The translations under genes and the position numbers were made by a program. The notes under the pieces are model-generated. The model saw only the letters and a program-made list of their open reading frames with translations. It was not told the origin of the DNA and ran no database searches. From G963662905 sp963676415 (GTDB lineage: Bacteria > Bacteroidota > Bacteroidia > Bacteroidales > WRLA01): 64,000 nt of DNA. The DNA lies in assembly GCA_963676415.1 (NCBI GenBank), contig OY781097.1:1240001-1304000 (forward strand), given 5' to 3'. This document shows, piece after piece, positions 41,707 through 49,818 of this stretch. Every line of letters begins with the position of its first letter. The stretch's first letter is position 1.

Positions 41707-42003
41707 ATGGAAAAATTAAAGAATATCCATCCCGGCGAAGTACTCAGGGAAGAATTTTTAATCCCGATGCAGATTTCAGCTTACCGATTAGCGAAAGAGC
41801 TGGAAATTCCGCAAACACGGATATCTATGATTTTAAAAGGCAAAAGAAGGCTCACTGCCGATACCGCCCTGCGTTTATCCGATTATTTCGGAAATTCAGC
41901 CTTGTTTTGGATGGGGCTGCAAAATGATTATGATTTGGAAGAGGCAAGGAAAAGCCACAAAAATCTGAAAATCAAAAAGCATAAAGACATCTCAACGAAA
42001 TAA
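41707..42003 (+). CDS. higA: HigA-family antitoxin, without its toxin
   Basis: 98 residues. NIHPGEVLREEFLIPMQISAYRLAKELEIPQTRISMILKGKRRLTADTALRLSDYFGNSALFWMGLQ is the classic HigA/VapI fold (Xre HTH, residues 6-75). In HigBA modules it binds and represses its own promoter and neutralises the HigB mRNA interferase. HigB normally lies just upstream, but here only 62 nt separate higA from the DHOD-like gene. That gap encodes at most 12 codons ending in VDYH-stop, as HigB proteins often end. Inference: toxin deleted, antitoxin retained. The charged C-terminal tail is normal. Confidence 0.88.
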   Translation: MEKLKNIHPGEVLREEFLIPMQISAYRLAKELEIPQTRISMILKGKRRLTADTALRLSDYFGNSALFWMGLQNDYDLEEARKSHKNLKIKKHKDISTK

Positions 42004-42022
42004 AAACCACATCAGACAAAAA

Positions 42023-42070
42023 AATCCCAATAGCAGCGACACGAATCATACTGCCGCTATTATTGGGATT
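42023..42070. terminator. Bidirectional terminator-like hairpin
   Basis: Inverted arms AATCCCAATAGCAGCG (42023-42038) and CGCTATTATTGGGATT (42055-42070) pair with two mismatches over a 16-nt loop. A-run on the left and T-rich sequence on the right let it work for both convergent genes, higA and the beta-helix protein. Confidence 0.7.
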
Positions 42071-42089
42071 TGTTGATTTGCTGCCAATC

Positions 42090-44120
42090 CTATTCCTGTA
42101 TTACCTGGCCCTTTTTGTTGTCGTTCAGCCAGCAGCCGCTGTATTCGGCGTAACCGTTTTCTTTGGTGTAGAAACCGCTTTCCCCGTTTCGGTCGATATG
42201 CGTATTGCGCACATTGGCACGTGATTTACTAAACAGCTTGATGCCGCTGCCGCCATTTTCCGAAAACGAACAATCATCCACTTCGGCGTGGCTCGAGTCA
42301 ATGATAAAAAGCCCGTTTTGTTTGTTTTTATCCACATCGCATTTGCTGAGGCGCGCCACCGAATTTTTCTTAAACAACATACCGGAATAGGCATTGCCCC
42401 GCATTGCGGTATTCTTTATATCTGAATGGGTTTCAAAGGTCATGATACCAAACCCGCCTGAATTATGAGCCTGTACGCCATCTAAATTAAGTCGCGAATT
42501 TTTTTCCGAAACGATATTGGATTTGCCATTGCCATTCACAGATACGCGCTCGAGTGTTAGCGAAGCTCCGTTGACAACAAACATGCCGTCGGCTTCAATT
42601 TGATCGTAAATTTCACTGTCGGTGATATTGGCCTCGGAAGCATCAATACGCACGCCTGTTCCCTTGTTTTTGAAAATCTTGCATTTGCTCATACGCATCC
42701 CGCTTTCGTCCTTTAAGCGCACACCCGAGCGTTCATTTTCAAATACCTGGCAGCCCTCAACACTGAAAAACGGCCCGGATTTCTTTTCGATAGACAAACC
42801 TTCGTGCTTGTTTTGGTAGAGCTGGCAGTTGATTACTTTGCCCTTGCCGTTATCATACACATAAATCCCGGCCTGCTCCGAATTGTAAATTTTACAATCT
42901 TCAAGGGTTGGGCTCGCATTATCGTGGATGAGGATATTGGAAATTTTTGCAGAATGGATTTCACAGCCCATTATATGCGGATTGCTGTTTTCGCCAATTC
43001 CTAAGGCTGTTTTCCCGGAATTATAAAGTTTACAGTATTTTACACCCGGAAAAGCCCCGCTCTGTATGCGTATATTATTGTAGGCATTGTCATGGATGTT
43101 GCAATCGGCAATAAGACCCATAGCATTCGTCTGATAACAAACCCCATCGCCTTCATTGTTGTGAATATGGCAAGCAGTAACTGTGACCGATCCCGAATCC
43201 GTTACGTTTACCCCATCATTTCCGCAGCCATGGATATGGCAATTGTTGAGCGTTCCTCCGCCCTGATGGTAAAAATAAACACCCGATTGACGGGCATCAT
43301 ATATTTCGCAGTTGATCATCTCAACTTTTGATCCTTTATTATAAACGCCAACCGCCGAAAGGGCATTGCTGCTTACTTTGCAGTTAATCAGTTTAAGGCT
43401 TCCTTTGGCCACACCAATAGCAAAAACTTTTGCTTCAGAGCCCGCAAGACCCTGTATATGAATGTTTTTCAAACTCGAATCGCCGCCATCGGCATAGATT
43501 GCCGATTTTTCAAATTCTTTAAAGATTACATCTCCTTCTCCGATGATGTTTAGGTTTTTATCCAAATAGACCCTACCGGTATAAGTCCCTTCCTTCACCA
43601 AAATCGTATTGCCTGAACGGGCGTTTTTTACCGCTTCGGGCACAGAAATGTATTGCCCACGGCCATCCAGGCTGACCACAATATCGGCTTTAATATTTTC
43701 CTTTGGAGCTGTTGAACTCTTGCCGCTTTCCTGAAAGGAACCAAAAAAGTCCTTGAATACATCTTCAATGGGAGGATTCGGTTTTTCTTCCTCTTCACCG
43801 AAACTTCCGAGGATATCAATTTCCTCTTCCTCTTCACCGCTGAGTTTGGCTGCACATTGGTCGCGCCGCGCCTGCACCAGAAAATCATCATCAATGCGCA
43901 AAGCCTGATCGTACTTTTCCAGGGCTTCGGAATAGTTTTTATAATTCTGGAGTTCATCGGCTTCCTGCACGAGTTTTTCAAAGGCATACATCCTTTTGCA
44001 CTGAAGGTACTCGTGCTTCAGGTCTTCATCATCAGGCTCTTGCTGATGCAATTCGAGAAATATTTTATAAGCCTCTTCATACTGGCCTTCCTGAAACAGG
44101 CTTCTGGCTTTTTCGATCAT
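42090..44120 (-). CDS. Cytosolic TPR plus right-handed parallel beta-helix protein
   Basis: 676 residues with no signal peptide. Residues 1-90 are TPR-like (ARSLFQEGQYEEAYKIFLELHQQEPDD, then NYKNYSEALEKYDQALRIDDD). An acidic linker follows (EEEEEIDILGSFGEEEE, about 95-112). From about 150 to 670 come more than 20 PbH1-type repeats of 22-24 residues, such as CEIYDARQSGVYFYHQGG, CHIHNNEGDGVCYQTNA and CKIFKNKGTGVRIDASE, which form a parallel beta-helix. Extracellular beta-helix proteins normally carry a signal peptide, so the cytosolic form is unusual. It resembles TPR or F-box linked beta-helices that bind protein or carbohydrate partners. No polysaccharide-lyase catalytic residues were recognised. 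Isolated gene, convergent with higA. Confidence 0.82.
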   Translation of the reverse strand: MIEKARSLFQEGQYEEAYKIFLELHQQEPDDEDLKHEYLQCKRMYAFEKLVQEADELQNYKNYSEALEKYDQALRIDDDFLVQARRDQCAAKLSGEEEEEIDILGSFGEEEEKPNPPIEDVFKDFFGSFQESGKSSTAPKENIKADIVVSLDGRGQYISVPEAVKNARSGNTILVKEGTYTGRVYLDKNLNIIGEGDVIFKEFEKSAIYADGGDSSLKNIHIQGLAGSEAKVFAIGVAKGSLKLINCKVSSNALSAVGVYNKGSKVEMINCEIYDARQSGVYFYHQGGGTLNNCHIHGCGNDGVNVTDSGSVTVTACHIHNNEGDGVCYQTNAMGLIADCNIHDNAYNNIRIQSGAFPGVKYCKLYNSGKTALGIGENSNPHIMGCEIHSAKISNILIHDNASPTLEDCKIYNSEQAGIYVYDNGKGKVINCQLYQNKHEGLSIEKKSGPFFSVEGCQVFENERSGVRLKDESGMRMSKCKIFKNKGTGVRIDASEANITDSEIYDQIEADGMFVVNGASLTLERVSVNGNGKSNIVSEKNSRLNLDGVQAHNSGGFGIMTFETHSDIKNTAMRGNAYSGMLFKKNSVARLSKCDVDKNKQNGLFIIDSSHAEVDDCSFSENGGSGIKLFSKSRANVRNTHIDRNGESGFYTKENGYAEYSGCWLNDNKKGQVIQE

Positions 44121-44237
44121 AGCGCTTGGGGTTTATTAATTGTAATCGTTTATGCTTCAAATTTAAGGAAAATCCATTTGATGCGGATAAAATATCCAAT
44201 AAAGAGTGATTGGGGTATCCTTCGGTACAAAAAAGAA

Positions 44238-44996
44238 TCAGATATTAAAAACACCGGCTGTTTTTAATATTGTTAGCAAAACAACGCCGGCAACAATCCA
44301 GCGCACAAATGATGCTCCTTTTTTTACGGCAATGCGGGCGCTGAACCATCCGCCAACAATTGTTCCCAAACCCAGCACCAGACCGTACCACCAGTTTACG
44401 TCATTGTTAAGCGCAAAAATCAGCAAAGCAACAGGCGTATAAACAAATACGATAAAAACCTTTAAAGCATTGGCGCGCACCAAATCATAACCGGCATTGA
44501 GCACCAAACCCGCCAGGAGCAGGTAACCAATGCCCATCTGGATAAAACCGCCCCAAATGCCAATCAGGAAAAAAATCAGGATTTGTTTCCACCCCACCGG
44601 ACGGTTAATCAGTTCATCCTGTCCTTTGAGCCATCGGTTGGGTTTATAAAACATCATCACCACCATCAAAACCATTACGCAGGCAAAAGCAATTTCAATG
44701 GCCTTTTTGGGCACATCAACGGCAATTAAAGCACCAACAATGCTGCCGAACAATGCCGGTAATGCCAATTTGATGCCTTTGCGGAAATCCAGGACTTTCT
44801 CCCGTTTAAAACTGCTTACCGCACCGATATTCTGCATCAGAATGGCCACGCGGTTGGTGCCGTTGGCGATATCTGGCGGAAGCCCCAGGAATAACAGAAG
44901 GCTAACGGATATTACCGAACCGCCTCCGGCAAGGGTATTTAAAAATCCAACCAAAAGGCCGGAAATTGCAAGGATAATTCCTTCTGCTATGCTCAT
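44238..44996 (-). CDS. TauE/SafE (TSUP) family membrane transporter
   Basis: 252 residues from the ATG at 44996; a TTG two codons upstream was not chosen. Seven or eight membrane helices with the family motif SGLLVGFLNTLAGGGSVISV near 11-30 and its pseudo-repeat IGIWGGFIQMGIGYLLLAG near 148-166. TSUP proteins export or import small sulfur-containing or organic anions such as sulfite, sulfoacetate or taurine. It starts 2 nt after the NhaC-like gene's stop, so the two are co-transcribed. Inference: anion export linked to sodium homeostasis; the substrate cannot be told. Confidence 0.9.
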   Translation of the reverse strand: MSIAEGIILAISGLLVGFLNTLAGGGSVISVSLLLFLGLPPDIANGTNRVAILMQNIGAVSSFKREKVLDFRKGIKLALPALFGSIVGALIAVDVPKKAIEIAFACVMVLMVVMMFYKPNRWLKGQDELINRPVGWKQILIFFLIGIWGGFIQMGIGYLLLAGLVLNAGYDLVRANALKVFIVFVYTPVALLIFALNNDVNWWYGLVLGLGTIVGGWFSARIAVKKGASFVRWIVAGVVLLTILKTAGVFNI

Positions 44997-44998
44997 AA

Positions 44999-46939
44999 TC
45001 AATTTGTTTTACAAGAATTTGCGTTTTCTTTTTTGCCCAAAAGCGAGATCGCAAAATAAAGCAAAATTATTCCTGCCGGGAACAAAATCCAGGAATGGAT
45101 ACCAAATGCCGAGGGCAAAGTTCCTGCCAGAAGGGAAATGGCTCCAACCGTCAAAGCGTAAGGTATTTGCGTGCGCACATGCGCGAGGTGGTTGCATCCG
45201 CTGGCCAAAGAACTGAGAATGGTCGTATCCGAAATCGGGCTGCAATGATCGCCCAGGACCGAACCGGCCAAAACCGTTGAAACCACATTATAAAAAATGG
45301 CCATGGAGGCATCATAATCCAAACCGGCATTTTTGGAAATCAGCCAGGTGGCAGGTAAAATCAACGGATACAAAATCGCCATGGTACCCCATGATGAGCC
45401 GGTACTGAACGCGACCAAAGCAGCCAGGATAAAAGTGAAAAACGGGATCAGCCAGGGCGAAGCATTCATATTTATCAATATATTGCTGATGTAGGATGCA
45501 GTGTGCATATGCTCCGTAAGCAAAGCCACCGACCAGGCCAGCACCAAAATTACAATGGCCGTAAGCATGGTACGGAATCCGTCAATCATGCTTTCCATGC
45601 ACTGGCTGAGGTTCATCAGTTTCTGCCCGATACTCAGTCCCACAGCGGTAATTACTCCGCCCAGCGATGACCAGAGCAAAGCTTTATATGAGTCGGCTTC
45701 ACCGATAATAATGGAAATTTTCCGAAAACAGGAAATACTATCATCATGCCACACATTGCTGTCCCAACCCGTATAAAGAAGCCCGGCCAATGTGCCAAAA
45801 ATGATGACCAATACAGGAATCAATGCATTAAACCAGCGGGCTTTTGCACCTTTGGCCATGCTGAATTCCGATTCTGCCGATACTTTGTTTTCCTCATCTT
45901 TCTGGTTTTTTCCTGCACGTGCGAGGAGTTCTGCCTTGCGCATGGGTCCAAAATCACGTTTGCGCCAAATCAGCATCAGCATAAAAGCCAGCGTAAAAAT
46001 GGGGTAGAAACTGTATGCCAAGCTATTGAAAAACACACTATAGGCATTTTCATCGATGCCAATAGCTTCTGTTCCGCTTTGGATGTAGCTGAGTTCGGCA
46101 CCAATCCATGTGGTTACAAAAGCGATGGCAGCAATAGGAGCTGCTGTGGAATCAACAACATAAGCCAGTTTTTCACGCGAAATGCGCAGCTTATCGGCAA
46201 CCGGACGCATGGTATTGCCCACAACGAGTGTGTTGGCATAATCATCAAAAAAAATGGCCACGCCAAGCAACCAGGTAACCAATTGCCCGGAACGCGGCGA
46301 GCGGGCATAGCGCGAAAGCTTATCCACAACGCCCTTCATGCCTCCGTTTTTGGTGATGATATGCACCATCCCGCCAATCAGCATCGAAAAAACAATAATG
46401 GAAATATGGCCTTCATCCAGCATGGATTGTGCAATATATGTGTCCACAATGCGGAACATGCCTTCAAAAACAGCCACCAGCAAATGCGTGCCCCCGTACC
46501 AGGCAATCAGTGCCGTACCGAAAAGCAAGCCAATAAAAAGAGCGGAGAAAACCTCACGCAGCAAAAGCGCGAAAAGAATAGCAATAATGGGTGGTATAAT
46601 GCTGAACCATAATGGAATAGGATTTACCGGAACTTCCGCGTGAAATCCTCCTGCACTAATGCGGAGATTTTCTTTTGCAGGAAAACTGTGGGTGAAAACA
46701 TATGCCTGGCCTTGCCGAAAAGCAAAGGCATTTTTGCCGTTAACCTGAATGATTATGCTGTCCTGATTGATTTCGGTATCTGCCGGCAAAGCAATTTCCA
46801 CATCATATTCGATGTGCTGCATGATAATTTCCGGGAGGATGATCTGGAATTCTTGATGAGGCAGCTTTTCAGCATGGAGACCTTCAAAAGCAAACAGAAG
46901 GGAGAGAAGAAGAACAAGTCGGGTGTAGTATGATGGCAT
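44999..46939 (-). CDS. NhaC-family Na+/H+ antiporter with an N-terminal periplasmic extension
   Basis: 646 residues. A signal-like helix (MPSYYTRLVLLLSLLFAFEGLHA) is followed by about 85 residues of a beta-rich domain (PHQEFQIILPEIIMQHIEYDVEIALPADTEI). Then comes a standard NhaC-type transporter of 11-12 helices from about residue 110: AIFFDDYANTLVVGNTMRP near 226-244, FSTGSSWGTMAILYPLILP near 520-538, and VLGDHCSPISDTTILSS near 571-587. These are conserved positions in the family. The N-terminal domain is additional to the NhaC core and is known in a subset of Bacteroidota proteins. Upstream partner of the TSUP gene. Role: sodium extrusion coupled to proton or organic-ion entry. Confidence 0.9.
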   Translation of the reverse strand: MPSYYTRLVLLLSLLFAFEGLHAEKLPHQEFQIILPEIIMQHIEYDVEIALPADTEINQDSIIIQVNGKNAFAFRQGQAYVFTHSFPAKENLRISAGGFHAEVPVNPIPLWFSIIPPIIAILFALLLREVFSALFIGLLFGTALIAWYGGTHLLVAVFEGMFRIVDTYIAQSMLDEGHISIIVFSMLIGGMVHIITKNGGMKGVVDKLSRYARSPRSGQLVTWLLGVAIFFDDYANTLVVGNTMRPVADKLRISREKLAYVVDSTAAPIAAIAFVTTWIGAELSYIQSGTEAIGIDENAYSVFFNSLAYSFYPIFTLAFMLMLIWRKRDFGPMRKAELLARAGKNQKDEENKVSAESEFSMAKGAKARWFNALIPVLVIIFGTLAGLLYTGWDSNVWHDDSISCFRKISIIIGEADSYKALLWSSLGGVITAVGLSIGQKLMNLSQCMESMIDGFRTMLTAIVILVLAWSVALLTEHMHTASYISNILINMNASPWLIPFFTFILAALVAFSTGSSWGTMAILYPLILPATWLISKNAGLDYDASMAIFYNVVSTVLAGSVLGDHCSPISDTTILSSLASGCNHLAHVRTQIPYALTVGAISLLAGTLPSAFGIHSWILFPAGIILLYFAISLLGKKENANSCKTN

Positions 46940-47118
46940 AATGCTATTTCAGGGATTATGCGCTAAATTATTCATTTTTCTGAATAATGATACCCCTGAT
47001 GGAAAATCGCAGAATGGAAATTAGATCATTTCGTGGATTGCTTTTTACAGTCGAGAGTGTAGAAAAATATTCTATTAATCAGAACGGTAGCTAAATTTTG
47101 TTTTGCCCTGTATTATTC

Positions 47119-47503
47119 TCAAAGCGAATTGATAATTTCCAGATTGTCAATACGTTGAAAATGTTTTATATTAAAGGTTGCAATGGGCAGATTGTATTCT
47201 AAAGCAGTAGCTCCAATTAAAATATCTGCAATATCTATAATCTTATTGCTTGTTTGAAGGTTCTTTATAAATACCTACAGCTTTTTGAGAACACTCCGCA
47301 GTAAATGGCAGGCAGTGCAAATTCCTAAGCAGCTTGCTCCAAAAATCATAGTGTATTTCACGATTGCCAATACCAATCTCATAATGGGTGATAACCGAAA
47401 TAGCTAATTCGTAATTATTTTCCGACAATTGGTAGAACAGGGTTTTTGATTTATTCCTCTTGCGAAAAAAGTCAATTAAAACAGACGAGTCAACCAATAT
47501 CAT
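47119..47503 (-). pseudogene. vapC: PIN-domain toxin VapC, frameshifted
   Basis: The open frame 47503-47243 gives MILVDSSVLIDFFRKR and ITHYEIGIG, the first acidic residues of a PIN ribonuclease, and stops early after YKEPSNKQ. One base beyond a short A-run near 47267 the next frame continues with TSNKIIDIADILIGATALEYNLPIATFNIKHFQRI and ends at the stop 47121-47119. That restores the remaining PIN acidic positions and the normal length of about 128 residues. The break is thus a single-base indel. The ATG overlaps the vapB stop codon (ATGA). Either the toxin is inactive or the assembly has an error; see the matching lesion in vapB. Confidence 0.8.
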
Positions 47504-47735
47504 GCTATCCTGGATTTATTTAGTTGATCTCTGGCGTTTTGAAAATTCAATACATCATCCTCACTCCAGATTGGCGCATTAAGCAGCAGTTCCTGAAAAT
47601 CAGCATCCTTTTTTTTGAAGCTATTTTTGATTGTAAGGACTTTACAAGCCTTTTGATATCATTTTCAGGTAACTGGTGAACAATTTCCAGAATTTGTTCG
47701 TATTCAAGGTTCAATTTTAATTCCATGGAATCCAT
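47500..47735 (-). pseudogene. vapB: VapB-type antitoxin, frameshifted
   Basis: The frame from the ATG at 47735 reads MDSMELKLNLEYEQILEIVHQLPENDIKRLVKSLQSKIASKK. It then crosses a run of eight A (plus-strand T8 at 47609-47616), after which the next frame continues KDADFQELLLNAPIWSEDDVLNFQNARDQLNKSRIA and stops in TGA at 47502-47500, overlapping the vapC ATG. The acidic tail is what vapBC antitoxins use to bind the toxin. The uncorrected frame runs on to 47547 as a meaningless tail. A one-base length change in the A-run explains it. Confidence 0.75.
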
Positions 47736-47826
47736 TTTCTACAAAAAAAATACATATACATCCAAAAAGGAATTTTTATGAAGGATTTTTCAAGCTTTAA
47801 CCTGTGTTTCGTTTCAGGCTCCTCGA

Positions 47827-49728
47827 TTATTTCGCTAAAAAATCTTGTATCGCTTTCACAATCCCTTCCGCGTCAAAACCACATTCTTTATAAAGCTCTG
47901 CCGGGCTGCCTTGCTCAATGAACTGATCGGGGACTCCCAAACGCTTCACCTCAGCTGTATAGCCGTGATCTGCCATAAATTCCAAAACGGCACTGCCCAA
48001 GCCTCCATGAATTGTTCCATCTTCCACTGTGATAATCTTTTTGTGGTTTTTCATGGCATCGTGGAGCAAACCTTCATCCAGCGGGCGCAAAAAACGAATG
48101 TCGTAATGCGATGCAGAAACCTTGCCTTGAAGAGATTCCAAGGCTTCAGCCACAAAATTACCGGGATGGCCGATACTGATGATGGCCACATCTTTTCCTT
48201 CGGAGAGTTTGCGGCCTTTGCCTATTTCCATTTTCTCAAAAGGTTTTTTCCAGTCGGGCATTACGCCACGTCCACGCGGATAGCGAATGGAAAATGTACC
48301 TGCGCCATCCAATTGGGCGGTGTACATCATATTGCGCAGTTCCACCTCGTTCATCGGTGCCGCAATGGTGATGCCGGGAACAGCACGGAAATAGGCCAGA
48401 TCAAACACGCCGTGATGTGTCGGGCCATCTTCGCCAACCAATCCGCCACGGTCGAGGCAAAAAACCACGTGGAGTTTCTGTAAAGCAACATCATGGATCA
48501 CCTGATCGTAAGCACGTTGCATAAAAGAGCTGTAGATATTGCAAAAAGGGATCAAACCCTCGGCAGCAAGTCCGGCCGAAAAAGTAACGGCATGTTGCTC
48601 GGCAATGCCCACATCAAAAGCGCGTTCGGGCATTACTTTCATCATCATATTAAGCGAGCAGCCCGTAGGCATTGCAGGAGTAATACCCACAATTTTTTCA
48701 TTTTTTTCGGCCAGCTCAATAATCGATTTTCCAAAAACATTCTGATATTTAGGTGCTTGGGGCGTATCGCATTCCTTTTTGATGATCTGTCCGGTTTTTT
48801 TATCGAAAGTTCCGGGGGCATGATAGGTTGTCGGGTCTTTCTCTGCCGAGGCCAGTCCCTTGCCTTTTTTGGTAATCACATGCAGCAATTTCGGACCTTT
48901 AATGTGCTTCAGGTCGCGGAGGATCTTGGTAAGCTTGGCGATATCGTTGCCATCAACCGGGCCGAAATAACGGAAATTCAGGGATTCAAAGAAATTGCTT
49001 TTATCGAGGATTGTAGATTTAACCGCATTGGAAAGCTGGCGGACAATAGCCCTGGAATTTCCTCCGTATTTGGTGCCGCCGCCCATCATAAACCACACCT
49101 TATTACGCAGCCGGTTATAAAAACGCGAAGCAACCATTTCACCCAGATATTCCTTAAGGGCGCCCACATTTTTATCGATGGCGATACCGTTGTCGTTCAG
49201 CACCACCAGCATATCAGCGCCGGTTCCTCCGGCATGGTTCATGGCTTCAAATGCCATGCCCGCTGTCATGCTCCCATCGCCGATTACCGCAATGTGCCTG
49301 CGGTCGGTTTCGCCTTTAAGTTTTGAAGCTGTGGCCATGCCCAAAATGGCAGAAACAGATGTGGAGGAATGTCCGGTTCCAAAAGCATCGTATTCACTTT
49401 CCTTCATTTTCGGGAAACCACTGATGCCCTTATGCTTGCGGTTGGTATAAAAATCATCTTTTCGTCCAGTGAGGATTTTATGCGGATATGCCTGATGGCC
49501 TACGTCCCAAACCAGCTTGTCGTAAGGCGTATTGTACACATAGTGCATTGCCACAGCAAGCTCTACTGCACCCAAACTGGCACCTAGATGCCCCGGATTT
49601 GTTGATGTCAGGTCAATGATGTATTTACGTAAATCGGCACACAATTGCTCCAGGTCTTCTTCCTTCAGATTCCGCAAATCTTCGGGATTATTGACTTTGG
49701 CAAGTATTTTATATTCCTCCTCGGACAT
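47827..49728 (-). CDS. dxs: 1-deoxy-D-xylulose-5-phosphate synthase
   Basis: 633 residues from the ATG at 49728 (MSEEEYKILAKVNNPEDLR); the longer frame to 49800 was not chosen. Thiamine-diphosphate enzyme of the MEP isoprenoid pathway, condensing pyruvate with glyceraldehyde 3-phosphate. Motifs: WDVGHQAYPHKILTGR near 67-82, the ThDP-binding GDGSMTAGMAFEAMNHAG near 145-162 with its distal ND, and the transketolase C-terminal domains with GLVGEDGPTHHGVFDLAY near 429-446. Length and domain order are normal. It is not in an operon with neighbours on either side; the vapBC remnant lies upstream of nothing relevant. Confidence 0.97.
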   Translation of the reverse strand: MSEEEYKILAKVNNPEDLRNLKEEDLEQLCADLRKYIIDLTSTNPGHLGASLGAVELAVAMHYVYNTPYDKLVWDVGHQAYPHKILTGRKDDFYTNRKHKGISGFPKMKESEYDAFGTGHSSTSVSAILGMATASKLKGETDRRHIAVIGDGSMTAGMAFEAMNHAGGTGADMLVVLNDNGIAIDKNVGALKEYLGEMVASRFYNRLRNKVWFMMGGGTKYGGNSRAIVRQLSNAVKSTILDKSNFFESLNFRYFGPVDGNDIAKLTKILRDLKHIKGPKLLHVITKKGKGLASAEKDPTTYHAPGTFDKKTGQIIKKECDTPQAPKYQNVFGKSIIELAEKNEKIVGITPAMPTGCSLNMMMKVMPERAFDVGIAEQHAVTFSAGLAAEGLIPFCNIYSSFMQRAYDQVIHDVALQKLHVVFCLDRGGLVGEDGPTHHGVFDLAYFRAVPGITIAAPMNEVELRNMMYTAQLDGAGTFSIRYPRGRGVMPDWKKPFEKMEIGKGRKLSEGKDVAIISIGHPGNFVAEALESLQGKVSASHYDIRFLRPLDEGLLHDAMKNHKKIITVEDGTIHGGLGSAVLEFMADHGYTAEVKRLGVPDQFIEQGSPAELYKECGFDAEGIVKAIQDFLAK

Positions 49729-49818
49729 AATTTTCTTAATCAGTTTGCAAATATACTTGTTTTTCAAAACTGATCGGGACAGGAAAGAGGAGAAAAGCAA
49801 GGCCGGAAACTGCCGCGA

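Noticed and set aside
45746..46612. Plus-strand 288-codon frame
   Set aside because: Antisense to the NhaC gene, rich in Asn, His and Cys; no family, no ribosome site.
48493..49326. Plus-strand 277-codon frame
   Set aside because: Antisense shadow of dxs.
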